From NCBI GenBank assembly GCA_904066235.2, contig CAJFCV020000004.1, positions 1,364,001 to 1,428,000 on the forward strand: a DNA stretch of 64,000 nt, written 5' to 3'. Under the pieces are notes generated by a model. The model searched no databases. It was not told the DNA's origin and saw only the letters and a program-made list of their open reading frames with translations. Shown piece after piece: positions 22,574 to 34,652 of the stretch (the first letter of the stretch is position 1; each line of letters starts with the position of its first letter). This DNA comes from Bursaphelenchus xylophilus (lineage: Eukaryota > Nematoda > Chromadorea > Rhabditida > Aphelenchoididae). The translations under genes were made by a program, and so were the position numbers.

Positions 22574-25500
22574 TCATAACTTCCCCAAACCATCATACAG
22601 TCTTCGTAGAGTCCTGCCCATAACTAACGACCCAAAAGTCGTCATATGTCGGCCATCGTGGAAGTTGGCCACACCATTCTCATTCACCAAGCAACATGAG
22701 TTTGTCGCATTGGAACAAAAGCTTTCTTGATACAAATTTGCCTTCAGGCATTTTGGACAATTCAAATTGTCAACCCGTTTGTAGACTTCCGAATTCTGCT
22801 GTTCATTCTGCGAAAACGGATAGTTGAAACGGTCCAAGTTCAGCCCTCGACGAACCGCGTTCTGGATGACTTGAAAGGGCTTCGGGGTGTTGATGTCTCC
22901 TCGGTTCAGAATCACAAGTTCTCTGGCAATTTTGTTCAGTTCAGAGTAGAAATTTTGAATCACTTGTTGATAGTGGTCGTTTCTGGAGAACTTATGGATG
23001 CGCAGCTCGTTCCAGCTGAAAGAAAGGAAGGCAAGTGGCGGTAAAGAAATTAAAATTTGTTCGGCACAGTTATACATGGCTCGTCGGCCGGCCCTCGGGA
23101 TGTTATAGGCATGTAAATGGATAAATATGTGCTATCATCATGTAAATGGATAAACATAGCTATCTAAAAACAAAAATACCTTTAAAAAAAAGAAATTGTG
23201 TCTTGTCATTTCGTTTATTTTCATTATCAAACCCAATTTTCGCTTTGAGACTCTGGATTTTAACAATTCCGGGCCGGCCCGGCCGACCTGAAATCCGGCC
23301 GCGGCCCGGGCCGGGAGCCATGCCTAGGCACAGTCAAAACCTCTGTACCAGGAATCGTAATTTTAAGGCAAGAACGCCAAGTGCGACGCACGTCAAACTG
23401 AGGAGTCCGGTGACCGGAATAGACTCTTCGCTATCGGTTTTTTACACTTCGTCTTCATTTCACAGAGAAGTCTTGATTTCATTGATTTCACAGAGAAGTC
23501 AGAGAAAAAGACGCGCAAAAACGTACTCTCTCGCCCCGAAAAATCCCCATTTCTTCCCCGACTAAATGTTTTTTCGGGTCTTTTTTGGCGGATTGCCAAC
23601 ATATTCACCGGACCGTTTGAGCCCATCTCAGTTTGATGTGCGACGCCCAGATTTTGATGAAACTTGGCACAAGTTTAGAATATTTTTTTCTAAAGTATAT
23701 GTGTGAATCCTAGCTCACGCTTTCCAGAAACCACGGAGATTTTTAAGTCGAAAATCGGCAAAAATGTGAGACTTTTTGCGGAATTTTAGCACGAAAAGTT
23801 TCATGGTTATTTCTACCGTCAAAGGTAATGTCTATGCCAAAAATTATTTTTTTCAGCCAGAAACTAGCAAAGTTATGGCCAAAAATTGTTTTTCTCCGCT
23901 CTCCACGTTTAGCGTACTCTCTCGGCGGCAAAGATGGTCCAATATCTCGGTGGCGCTTGCAAAGCGCGAGTTAAAACTTTCAGGAATTGACAGTCAGTCT
24001 ATGCTCGAAGTGTGGGCAAAATTTAAAAAAAATCTGAGCCTCGCATTTGAGCTACCTTCCTCTTAGATAGCAGCTTTTTTGTTTTAGAATTTGCCACAAA
24101 AAAGACTTGACCTTCAATGGAGATGCTCAGAGCAATAATGTACATACGAGTGCACCGTGATCACAATGTCGATTGGTCTTTGCCACTGTCTCAGAATGGG
24201 GACAACATCGTCCGAAAAGCCTTGGCATTTCGGCTTCTGTTTCACAAACAGTTCGGGCAAGAATGGCATGCAGAGGTGTGTTCCGAACATAGTAAAACGG
24301 CTGTACACGTCCTTCATTGACGAGGTTACCGAGTATTCGAAGTCCTTGGCCAAACTGTTGCCAACAAGGACAATTTCTTTTGTTCCGGTCCCCTGAAAAG
24401 CTTCGTCAAACCACTGGGCAACGGTCCAATACTAAAAATACAAGGAAGAAATTCAAAACGGAGTTTTTTAGTCGGAGAGGGAGGCATTTTGCCACATTTT
24501 TTGACACTTCCCGGATGCAAAATGATACGTTTTTTGCCACTGGCTCAGGTCCCTCACTGTACCTACCCGAGCATGACAAAACTCCTCAATATTCTCCATC
24601 CCAAACTTGTAATCCGTATCCAAACTCTTTGTTTTATTCCGGCAACTAGCAAACCTGGTCCATTGAAAGTCTCGTATCTGGTTGTTTACATCCACCACCT
24701 CTTCGGCGGTCAGATTTTTCATCCTCTCGGGATGTTCGTACAAGTCCACCGCCACTTTTTCCACATCCACTCCTCTGCTATATTGAGTTCGCACCTCGGA
24801 GCTGGCCAGGATTTCCATCGTAACCGTAGTGGTGAATGCAATCCGATAGAGGATAATGAGGAGTAGAAGAAGAGTTCGCCAGTTCGAAAGGCATGTAGAC
24901 AACGTTTTGAACATGTTTTCCACAAAATACGCAGTGACAACGGTAATGGAAATAAGGAGAAAGCCATCTGAGAAATAGAGTTTGGATTAGGTCCGAAGAG
25001 GGAAGAGGGCACCATACTTTTTCGAAGAGGGCACCTGGGAGAACAGGGCACGTCAAACTGAGATTCCGGTGAATAGGTTGGCAATCCGCCAAAAAAGACC
25101 CGAAAAAACTTTAGTCGGAGAAGAAATGGGGGTTTTTTGGAGCGAGAGAGTACGTTTTTGCGCGTCTTTTTCTCTGAATCTCTGTGAAATCAAGACGAAG
25201 TGTAAAAAACTGATAGCGAAGTGCCTATTCGGGCCACCGGACTCCTCAGTTTGACGTGCAGGGCCCTTGATCAAGAAGTGACATGATAAGAGGGAGGGGG
25301 GCAAGGCGGGTTGTGCTCATTCTTTTAATAAATCCGCGCCTTGATCCCCTCATACCACATCGTTTTTTTTGGCACACAAATAAGATTGTTATGTCTAAAT
25401 TTGACGGTAACAGTTTTTATGTCTTCTTAAACGGCCCGCCCATCTTCTAATTGATATTTAGTCCATACCCGACGTGGGTGCAAAATTTAAAGAAAATCTT

Positions 25501-28500
25501 AGCGTCGCACTTGCGGTACTTCCCCTGTAAGGTCACTGGGATTGGGGTCCCGTAGGTATCCGTAGGTCAGCAGGTCTGACTTGCGGACTGGTGTGGTAGC
25601 GAGCTCTTTGGCCCTCTCCCCTCCCTAATAAGATTATTCTGAAACAATCCGCCTTGTTCTCCCTTTACCATATCATATCACTTTTTCCTCAAGGTTCCCT
25701 CATCGGCCAGTTGGCATTTTCGAAAAAGTTAGGTGCCCTTTTCGCAGGTGCATTCTTCGGCCAAAAATACATTATTGGTCGCCCACCTTTAGACAAGATT
25801 GCATCTCGGCCCTCGGAGTATTTGTATACGATCAGCAGCGGCCAATGGATCAAATACATTGCGTATGAGACGTCGCCCAGACGCACTAAAAGCTCGCTGG
25901 ATAAGATGGAAGTCCCGTCAAGGCAGAGGAAGAGTGTTGACGTGAATGTGGCCAGGATTCGTTTGTATTCGTGGCCTCGAATGGGGTTGGTTGACAATTG
26001 AAAGCATAGCAAGAAGACAAAAATATTGGGTAGAATATAAGTCGTGAATAGTGTTTGTGTGGGCTTTGGGTTTCTCGATCTTTGTGTAGCAACCTATTAC
26101 GATTTTCATAAAGTGAATAGACAAGCTTGTAGGTACAGGGTCTTTCAAGAAACGTGAAGGAAAATCGGAGGCTATAACTTCCGGCGGAGGCGGCGCAGAG
26201 ACTTCATTTTTGGAATATGTATTTTCAAGTGACATTAGTCTTTGCCTATGAAGTAACAAGATGTTAAAGTAAAAATTGAGGTCTCTACGGCCTTTTGAAG
26301 AAGAGGTCTTTTACCTCGAAAACCAGGGGTTTTCGCTTGAAAGTGATGGAGAAATTTTTGGGTTTTTCGGTTGAAAATCACCGAGAAATGTCCAATGAAA
26401 TGAATCAATGAAAACTGAGCCCGACCCTTTTCGGCTTGCGGCGACATTTTATACGATGAAACCTTTACACATTCAACTTTTTCGCGTTTTACAGAAAAAT
26501 GCCCCATGGGTTTTTTTCAGGAAACATTCTGGGAAGAAGCTAGCGTCACTGCAGATTCCGAAAAATCACATTTGGACCAAAATGGTTGATTCCGGCGGAA
26601 GATATACTCAATTTTGGGCTAAAAATGTCGAAATTTAAAATTCAATTTCCAAAAGTCGATAACTAATCCTGTAATGGTCCGATTTGGACAGTTCTTGAAT
26701 GTAACAATAGTGGGACTCTTAGACTTTAGCTTAGGGGTTTTTTCTAATTTACAGGTGGTTTGAAGGTACTTTTTAGGACATTTTTTGTCATAAGCCCCAA
26801 ATAACGCTTCGATGGGCTGGAACACTATAATATTATTACTCACTACAGTACCCTCTTTCATTTCTGCATGGAGGTGCCGACTCGTCCGGAAAGGGTTAAA
26901 AAGTTTGCTTTGACGCCCATTACACCCTTTTCATTATTTTTTTAAAACTTCAAAATGGATCGGTTTTTTATGACGTTCTGACAATTCTTGAAAGACCCTG
27001 TAAATAAACGAAAAGCAGGAAAATTAAAGTCATGCTCGAACAACCAACACAGGATCGGCCCTTACATTGTTTTTTGAGTGTTCTAGAAGCCTTGTCTCAG
27101 AGCTCAGACTGAAAATTGCGGTTTTCTCCACGAACCGACCCGGTTCGCTCCTTAGTCGATACAAACATGCCCCAATTCCGCAAACGAACTGCCACACACG
27201 ACAAAAGAAGGCCATATGTGAGAGATTGACGTCTGAAATTCATATATCCAATTGTTTCATATAAGAGCTCTGTAGCGGACTTTGCTGAAAAGCCAAAACC
27301 TTCCCTACAATTTGTCTCCAAAGAAAGTTGCGCCAGCAGACAGGCCGCCGAAACAACCGCCAAAAACCCATGTCCATAGTTGCCGTTGCTCTTGGTCAGT
27401 TCGCGGTAAATCCAAAAAATCAACGGCACCACAGCGTAGAATTGAATCTCCACCGATAATGACCAAGTGTGCAGGAACAGAGGGTATTGATTAGACACGT
27501 CAAAGTAGCCGCTCTTCGGCAGATTCATATAATTGGAGACAAAAAACATGGAGGATCGTGCCTCCATGGCGACCTGCGAATGCTCAAATACCGGCATCAC
27601 GTGGAAAGCGGCCACTAAAGTCGCTATGATGATGCACAAGTACAGTGGTAGGATTCGTCGTATTCGGCGGACGTAGAAGTCGGCTGAGGTGTGGAGATTG
27701 ATCGGTTTGCCGTGCAGGACCTGGCACATCAAGTAGCCGGAGATCACAAAGAATCTAAAGATGGGTTGAGCGTTTTCAGGCTGTCGGGAAAATAATGAGC
27801 GCTCTGCCGCTGCGCCAATCGTGTCGATGAAGTGAAAAGAAATTTGACTTTGTCGCGACACGATTTATTTTCTCAGCGGCGATGCGATTTTCGATGCGAC
27901 CGAGTGCTCATTATTTTCCCGACACACCGATATGAAGCTCTCATGCTTAAAATCCATTACGGTAAATCGTACATACAAGGCACATTTTAAAGGGAGAAAG
28001 TAAGCATTTATAACTTATGCATCCCTGGGTGTCCAGAAAATGTGTCATGATGACACTGGCTTAAACTGCAGCAGTGGTATAAAAACTGGTTTTATATGCG
28101 CAGGGGTCTTCTCTAGAATGCCCAAAAAAAATTTTTTGATCCGCAGCTTTTACAATGTGCAATATGGATGACGGATTTTCTGGATTTTTTCGGTGACAAT
28201 TTTTATAACGTCCGAAGATCTTGACGTGCTCTAGTGAGCACTCCTAGCCATATACAGCCTTTTTTTATACCACTGGCAAATTTTCAACCGGTGTCATCGT
28301 GACACATTTTCTGGACACATGGTGATTTACAAGTTATTCAACTTGTACGTAAAGCCAAGTATTCTCAACCGGTCGATCTCTTCTTCACTTACATATCAAC
28401 TCCCAAAAACCCATTCGCAAAAAGCTTCGGCCAGATGTGGAAGAGCAGCACGAACAACACAGCCAGGCATCGTAGGCCTTGTATGTCGAGCAGGAGCTTT

Positions 28501-28505
28501 GACAT
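22574..28505 (-). CDS. OAC-type membrane O-acyltransferase with SGNH domain
   Basis: Seven exons with matching phases: 28393-28505, 27300-27754, 27066-27232, 25787-26093, 24567-24967, 24148-24431 and 22574-23015, giving 722 residues. Residues 1-400 are an acyltransferase-3 core of many membrane helices: GLR at 10-12, H23, GVDIFFVISGYLM at 35-47, RRIRRILP at 67-74, and the family motif YLIHWP at 325-330. The C-terminal part is an SGNH-type domain: nucleophile block VGNS (S507, GNS in place of GDS) and the catalytic-type DGRH at 696-699. Length and order match nematode OAC proteins, which are thought to transfer acyl groups to extracellular or lumenal sugars or lipids. The substrate is unknown. 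Donor GTTTTG (exon 2) and GTGGGC (exon 4) are weak but are the ones that keep frame. Five of six introns carry transposons; the sixth is 67 nt. Confidence 0.88.
23265..23330. repeat. GC-rich hAT-like fragment
   Basis: TTCCGGGCCGGCCCGGCC resembles the subterminal array of the hAT at 12171-15434. No ends or target duplication are seen. Confidence 0.4.
23365..24062. mobile_element. MITE-2 with MITE-7 nested in it
   Basis: MITE-2 starts near 23365 (CCAAGTGCGACG) and resumes at about 23641 (CGACGCCCAGATTTTGATG), running to 24062. Between them, about 23386-23642, lies an inverted element with ends CACGTCAAACTGAG and CTCAGTTTGATGTG. It lies in intron 6 of the acyltransferase gene. Confidence 0.65.
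24447..24560. mobile_element. MITE-1 right half
   Basis: It carries CAAAACGGAGTTTTTTAGTC, GGAGAGGGAGGC and the terminus GGTCCCTCACTG. The left half is missing. It lies in intron 5 of the acyltransferase gene. Confidence 0.7.
25027..25262. mobile_element. MITE-7 copy
   Basis: CACGTCAAACTGAG at the left and CTCAGTTTGACGTG at the right, with an interior matching 23386-23642 (CCGCCAAAAAAGACCCGAAA). It lies in intron 4 of the acyltransferase gene. A MITE-2 terminal fragment follows at about 25440-25530. Confidence 0.65.
26136..27000. mobile_element. TA-flanked 865-bp element
   Basis: Ends CAGGGTCTTTCAAGAA and TTCTTGAAAGACCCTG with TA on both sides. The termini resemble those of element X at 10592. 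The right part is shared, inverted, with about 20950-21290. It lies in intron 3 of the acyltransferase gene. Confidence 0.75.
27782..27924. mobile_element. MITE-3 copy
   Basis: TGTCGGGAAAATAATGAGC and GCTCATTATTTTCCCGACA as inverted ends, about 143 bp long. It lies in intron 1 of the acyltransferase gene, close to the exon 2 acceptor. Confidence 0.75.
28029..28318. mobile_element. MITE-4 copy
   Basis: GTGTCCAGAAAATGTGTCA and TGACACATTTTCTGGACAC as inverted ends, with inner ATATGGCTAGGAG-type words. It lies in intron 1 of the acyltransferase gene. Confidence 0.75.
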
Positions 28506-29044
28506 TTTCCTACAATGCAACCCGCCTCGGAGATCCGGCTGATCTTCGCTTTGTGGGCGCACTGGAACGCCACCATGTTTACATCGAGTCAGAGAGCAAC
28601 CGAAACTTGTTTCCTTTTTCCTGACAAATCAGTTAAAAAACGGGAACCTTGAAACTGTTGACAAGGTCACTGCCGCCACGTGGTGCGTTCGGAATCAGCA
28701 TTTGTTTTGCGAACAAGTTGTGCCTTAGCCGAAAAAAGACTGTTTGGCCGTGTCTTTCCCAGTCTCTTATGGGAAGGGTGATTTTTCGTTGACACGCGGC
28801 GGTCTACGGTAGGAATGGGTGAGAAAATTTTATTCCAAATTTTGCAAAAAAAAGTGTTGTATTTTTGCAGACTTTATGCTTTAAAAATCCTGGCAGTTTT
28901 TGTCCAGAAACCTCACATGAGTCTGAGAAAAGATTGGTCTTAATTTGGGCCAAGACTTATCCAAATGTGAGCGTCGCAATTTCTGTTGTTTGGACTGCCA
29001 TGATTTTTCCTGCTTCTTACGTATAATATTATCAAAAAAAACCT

Positions 29045-29582
29045 CGACGCTACAAATTTTCGGGTCAGCTACAGTATTGGGTTAACGATGCTATGGATCG
29101 CATCGGTTCGTCTTTTGTATGCATGGGAGAGGCAAATAGAAGGCTTAGTTAGTAGAAATAATAAGATTAATTGGGCCCTAGGATAGCTTACCACCTATTT
29201 TGAGGTATTTATTTTACATGTACTCACATCAATATACATATAATATCTAATAGATAATTCTAGATAAGAGTTACTGATCTTCATTTTTTGCCGCAAATTT
29301 TGGCCTTTTATATGTTACAGTAACTCAGGGTAAAGAAAACTAAGGTTAGTAAGTTATATATTGGCTAAAGTTAGAAAAAGTGGACATATTGCAAGTCTTC
29401 GCCAATTCTCCACCAAGTCTTCGCCAAGTTTCCGACGACCAGCCAACGGCATTTCCTGGCCTCACAGGCCCTTTCTACAGCCGTTTTTTTGGTATCCACC
29501 TGCCCTACGCCCCGTATCGATCGATTATTTTGTGTTTACCCGAACTATCGTCGACCCGAAAAGTCGGGACGTGAAACTTTCA
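29045..29582. mobile_element. MITE-5 full copy, inverted
   Basis: CAAATTTTCGGGTCAGCTAC at one end and CGACCCGAAAAGTCGGGACG at the other, with the complete interior. It is the longest intact copy. Confidence 0.7.
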
Positions 29583-30202
29583 CATTTAAGAGCGGTAAAG
29601 GAGATATGAATGCTTCTTTGATTACAGATCATAATGCTGCGCAGAAAAGGCTGATTTTTTCTAGAAATCAAAAAACAACCCCACAAAGCAGCCAAATTTT
29701 GAGCAACTTTCGGAATGTTCGTTATGAAGAAGCAATCTCAATTTATTTCAAATTTTATGAAAATGTCAACTCTTTGAGCTTCCTCTGTAAATTTTTTGGT
29801 CCTGCAAGAATTCCAGCCTTATTTTACCCACTACTGTGAAAAAATCTCCACAATCTCCTTTGCAAGTTTTGGTTTGCAATTTCACGCTGGATTCGACTAT
29901 TGCGAAGTGGAAACTTCTAAAGATAGGACGAACACCATCTCATGTCCGGCCGACTCCCCTTATTTCGCGCTCTCTCTCCCTCAAAGGCGAGATCGACCCA
30001 CCGTATCGTGTCAGCGGATCAGCAACACACAAAAACAAAACTCTCTGCGCATGTGCGATTATCTTGATCAAAGGCTGTGACATGCGGCAGATGAAACAAA
30101 TTAATCACGATACTACCAACGCTTTGAAGTGTTTTGCGGATAGTCGAATGAAGCAAATGTCTCGTAAATGTATTTATTTTAAAATAGATGTCTATTGGAG
30201 CT

Positions 30203-30645
30203 TACAGGGGAAGTACCCCAAGTGCGACGCTCAGATTTTGTTGAAACTTGGCACAAATTTAGAATAATTTTATTATAAGATACATGCGAGGATCTTAGCT
30301 CGCGCTTTGCAGAAACAACCGAGATTTTTAGAACGAAAGTCGGCCAAAATTTAGGACTTTTTGCCGAATTTCGACACGAAAAGTTTCATGCCTATTTCAA
30401 CCGTAAAGGATAATGTTTCTACAAAAAATCAAAATTTTCCGCATGAAACTGCCAAAGTTATGGCCAAAAAGCGTTTTTTCTCTGACCGCTCTCCACGTTT
30501 AGCGTGCTCTCTCGGCGGCAAAAATCGTTTGATATTTCGGCGGCGCCCGCAAAGCGCGAGCTAAAACTTTCAGGACTTGATATTTAGTCCATACCCGACA
30601 TGTGTGAAAAAATCTGAGCGTCGCAGTTGGAGTACTTCCACTGTT
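30203..30645. mobile_element. MITE-2 copy
   Basis: CAGGGGAAGTACCCCAAGTG at the left and CACTTGGAGTACTTCCACTG-like sequence at the right (TCGCAGTTGGAGTACTTCC). The standard interior is present. Confidence 0.75.
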
Positions 30646-31371
30646 AGATTTTAAAAATTTCCCGTGTTCTATGCATCGGACATTTTGAGCATTTCAACGC
30701 TTCCAAAAAATTGGAGCAGCCATTTGCAGCCACGGTCTACGTGCCGCATGTTTGGTCCTTGTTATGGCGCTAGGTCATCTGAAAGGGAGGAAAATTGTAA
30801 AATTTATTTTTAGCTGCATCTTTCCACCTTAGCCCGTCCCCAAGACTTAAAAATACAAAAACTGTTGAACCTACAGCGTTTTAACTCTTCCAGTGGCCGA
30901 ATTATTGCATAACGTGTGCTCTCTGACCGCTCTCCACGTTTAGCGTGCTCTCTCGGCGGCAAAAATCGTTTGATATCTCGGCGGCGCCAGCGAAGCGCGA
31001 GCTAAAACTTTCAGGAGTTGATATTTAGTCCGTACCCGACGTGTGTGCAAATTTTAAAGAAACTCTGAGAGTCGCACTTGGAGTACTTCCCCTGTTAGAT
31101 TTAAAAAATCCCCGGTGTTCTATGCATCGGACGTTTTGAGCATTCCAACGCTTCCAAAAAATTGGAGCAGCCGTTTGCAGCCACGGTCTACGTGCGGCAT
31201 ATTTGGTCGTTGTTATGGCGCTAGGTCATCTAAAAAGGAAGAAAAGTGTAAAATTTATTTTTAGCTGCGTCTTTCCACCTTAGCCCATCCTGAAAATTTA
31301 AAAATACAAAAATTGTTGAACCTACAGCGTTTCAACTCTTCCAGAGGCCGAATTATTGCATAACGTGTACC
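30478..31371. repeat. Direct tandem duplication of about 450 bp
   Basis: Half of the MITE-2 plus its right flank (TCTATGCATCGGAC, GTTATGGCGCTAGGTCATCT, CAGTGGCCGAATTATTGC) occurs twice in a row, at about 30478-30918 and 30919-31371, with scattered differences. Confidence 0.75.
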
Positions 31372-31503
31372 CGACGTATGATGACATAGATGGCTGATAT
31401 TTTTAGCATCTGAAATTAAAGGCTGCTTGTAAAAAAATATCCAACCACATTCTGCAATATACTTCTATACAAAAAATGTCTGAAAATATCAAATATAAGG
31501 CTA

Positions 31504-31760
31504 CAGTGACGGACCTCATGAAGTGGCAAAAAACGCACCTACTACATTGTTTGAAGTATCAAAAAATGTAGTAAGATGCCTCTAACTCCAACTAATAACA
31601 AGCTCCGTTTTGATTGGCGCGCCCTTTCCCTCACAAAAGAACGGGCGCGCTTTTGAAATCGGAGATTTTTCATTTGGAGAGGAAGGTACTTTGCCACATT
31701 TTTGATACTTTTCGGAGACAAAATGGTACGTTTTTTGTCACTGGATCAGGTCCGCCACTG
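31504..31760. mobile_element. MITE-1 copy 8
   Basis: CAGTGACGGACCTCATG and CAGGTCCGCCACTG as ends, TA-flanked, with the family stem. Confidence 0.75.
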
Positions 31761-33074
31761 TATAGCTCTGAAACGCGGAGGCTTTCTAACAAAAAGTCCT
31801 GATAATTTTGACACAGTGAAGGTTTGCGAGCCTTGGCGCGTCACTGCGAAAATCGCGAAAAAAGTGCTCTTTCTGCAACTTGCAGTGTGAAAAGAAAAGT
31901 CAGGGTTAACAGGCCAAAAAAAAGCGGTGAAAAAAAGCCTTTCGCACAGAAAAGTTAGCTTTTGTTTTCCACAGAGCATGTCGCTAGAATCACTCCAGCG
32001 ACTTTAAAAATGGCCTTGTAATTAAAGAAAAAGAATTTGAGCCAAGTCGAATCAAAAAAACTTTAAAACGCGTTTCACTACACTTTGAAGCTCAGCATAA
32101 CAGAGGCCGGACCTTGTTAAAATCGATGTCTCAGAATTAAACCAAAATTGGTCAACTTATCAACTTAATTACCAAAAAATGACCAAGTTTTCGAAATCAT
32201 TCCAAAAATTTTCTGTTTTAGCGGTTTCGGCTCGAAAATAGTTCTTCGAAACTTTGGGAAGGCATGTCAGTCCACAATATATTTTTTTGAAATACAATCG
32301 GTTAAAAATGGCGGGTCTCAGCTACAGAAAAGTCTAAATTTCGGGAAAAATCGGTGGAGTCTCCGCGGAGAAATTCAAAGAAACAACTTTCCCGCTTCGA
32401 GCGGCCCACCCTGTAGAACACTCGCTTTCTTTGTTTTTTTTTATAGTTACTATATGACCGATCACTGTAACATTCTTTCGCAAAAAAAGATGTGACCTAA
32501 CCGAGAAAACGGAGCGATATTTCAGCGCGAATCGAGTTCAGGCTTATGTTTTCGACCAGAAAAAAAACATATACTCCGCCGATTTAATTTGGACCAGTCT
32601 GAAACTTGAAGACGGTTACAGAAATGAACTCCATTCCTTCAACAAGTTTGATCACCAGTCGACTCTATGTTCAACTGTAGCAAAACATTTCCTCTGCCTT
32701 GAGGCGCAGGAAAAATATACAGATTTTTTAAATTTTGGCTGTCGGAAAAGTTTGGACCAGGGCAACAAAAATTTGCATTTCTTTATCACTAGGTGGGATG
32801 AAGCCATGATAACTTGTGAAAATAATTGTGATTCCCTGCTAGTTCTAACGATATGCTATTCCGAGATCATCGCTGTGTTTAAGGCCCTGAGGGCAGTTTT
32901 TAAGAAAATTCCCAGAATTCCAGAAATTTTTTGCCCTAGCTCTTGAGTAGAAGAGATAAATCGTCTTAAATTAGTTTCAGTGCAACCACAGTATAGTGTT
33001 CATCTAATTGGATGACGTTATAAAATAGTTTTACATCCAAAATTTTTTGTTCTTGGAGGATTTGTGACGTACCT

Positions 33075-33416
33075 TCAAAGAAACACGGCTGGTTCCTTCT
33101 TGTTGTAGACCAGACTTCTGTAATACGTCAAGGCCAGTTTTGGCCAGCTGATGACATTCAAAACTTGAGCCATGACAAATTTAGGAGCTTTTCTCATCTT
33201 CGCTCCAAAATTTCGGATCTTTCTCGATATTCTTGTCCATCTCCCTTCCTCTTCGACAAAGCCATCGGGTCGTGGGGCGGGTATGATCCGAATCAGATAG
33301 CAACCACGACATTTTAACTTGTAGCCGGCAAAGAAGTTGTAAATGTTTTTAATGATGAGATATAGGATACCGCCGAGCGTAAATGTGATGAGGAAGAACA
33401 GGAAAATCTTCTGCAT
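33075..33416 (-). CDS. Small membrane-anchored protein, 113 residues
   Basis: An ATG-started open frame with a strong N-terminal hydrophobic segment (KIFLFFLITFTLGGILYLII, residues 3-22) followed by a basic, non-repeat region with two cysteines (KLKCRGCY). It looks like a signal anchor with the rest on one side of the membrane. It stops at TGA, but a good donor (GTACGT) lies two bases past the stop, so it may instead be the first exon of a longer gene whose donor is upstream of the stop. It matches no repeat in the window. Family not recognised. Confidence 0.4.
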   Translation of the reverse strand: MQKIFLFFLITFTLGGILYLIIKNIYNFFAGYKLKCRGCYLIRIIPAPRPDGFVEEEGRWTRISRKIRNFGAKMRKAPKFVMAQVLNVISWPKLALTYYRSLVYNKKEPAVFL

Positions 33417-33619
33417 TAGATTACAACATCTGTCTCTAAAGTATGGTATATGTAGTTTATATGTAAAATGAAAGCCGATATCTTATGTTCAAATGTAACT
33501 AGGGTTGTTAGTTTGCCATAAATTGTTCAAAATGAAGTCATTTTTTATTTTTTTTCGGCATATTGGATAAATTGAAAATTCTGATACACAAATTTTTCGC
33601 AAATTTTTTTTATTTTTAC

Positions 33620-34071
33620 GAGGGGAAGTACTCCAAGTGCGACGCTCAGATTTCGATGAAACTTGGCACAGATTTAAAATAATTTTTTCTAAGATATATG
33701 CGAAAATCGTAGCTCGCACTTTTCAGAAACAACCGAGATTTTTAGATAGAAAGTCGGCTTAAATTTAGGACTTTTTGCCGAATTTCGGCACGAAAAGTTT
33801 CAGCTCTATTTCTACCATAGAGAGTAATGTTTATACAAAAAATCAAAATTTTCCGCACGAAACTGCCAAAGTTATGGCCAAAAAGCGCTTTTCTCTCTGA
33901 CCGCTCTCCACGTTTAGCGTGCTCTCTCGGCGGCAAAAATCGTTCGATATCTCGGCGGCGCCCGCAAAGCGCGAGCTAAAACTTTCAGGAATTGATATTT
34001 AGTCCATACCCGACGTGTGTGCAAAATTTAAAGAAAATCGGAGCGTCGCACTTGGAAGACTTCCCTTGTTA
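33620..34071. mobile_element. MITE-2 copy
   Basis: Starts GAGGGGAAGTACTCCAAGTG and ends CACTTGGAAGACTTCCCTTG, with the interior as in other copies. Confidence 0.75.
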
Positions 34072-34199
34072 GCAAAATTTTCCGAAAAAAAGCTGAATTT
34101 GATGTTCAAAATGACACAATAATTTAACATGATGAAAATTACGGCAATTTGTCAACATGAGTGACGGCTCAAGTTGACGACTTAACAACATTAAATGTA

Positions 34200-34640
34200 A
34201 CTTACGAGCTCCTCGAGCGACCCGTATATAAAGTGTGCATGATATCGACAAGTGACTCGGCTTCCTGAAAAACAAAATTACAACTTTTAAAAAAAAATTG
34301 TAACCTCTTAATCGCCTTATAGAATGCAAAAAGGACAATATAAGTTTGTAAAAAACGAAAAAAATGCCAAGAGAAGTGGAAGAGAAATTCTTCCAACGTC
34401 CGAAAAGCCCGCCTTTTAGCACTGGCTGCATCACGTATGTCCGCCTTTTTGTGCCAGGAAAAGAGTCTTTTTCTGGCCGAAATCCAAACAAAAAGAGAGG
34501 CAGGTCAAGATTTTGCGCTCAAAGGGTTATCTTTCAACACGAAAGGTTGGCATTCTGTTCCCGCTTATGAAAGTGTCCAAAAAATCAGTCTCACTGACTG
34601 TTTTTTGGACGAGGTCAGACGAAAGGCGAAATATTGCGTA
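34200..34640 (-). pseudogene. Possible exons of an unknown gene
   Basis: On the minus strand an open stretch (RRAFRTLEEFLFHFSWHFFR) leads to a possible donor at the end of KAIKR. After TTTTTCAG near 34266, a short exon (EAESLVDIMHTLYTGRSR) ends at GTAAGT near 34206. The two do not join into a clear frame, and I find no continuation before the tandem array. It may be a gene cut by the array. Confidence 0.2.
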
Positions 34641-34652
34641 AAATGAAGAGAT

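Larger units (their letters stand above)
28506..33074. other. Repeat-rich interval upstream of the acyltransferase
   Basis: No gene is supported. It should include the acyltransferase promoter near 28506-28800. It holds a MITE-2 fragment near 28880-28990 and the elements listed separately. 31762-32000 resembles 60656-60843 (GTCGCTAGAATCACTCCAGC). 32000-33074 shows no recognised repeat or frame. Confidence 0.5.

Noticed and set aside
27030..27300. Frameshift that kills the acyltransferase
   Set aside because: The frame change disappears if a 67-nt intron (27233-27299) is removed. It also gives the expected motif CRVWQFVCG and a good donor (GTAAGG) downstream.
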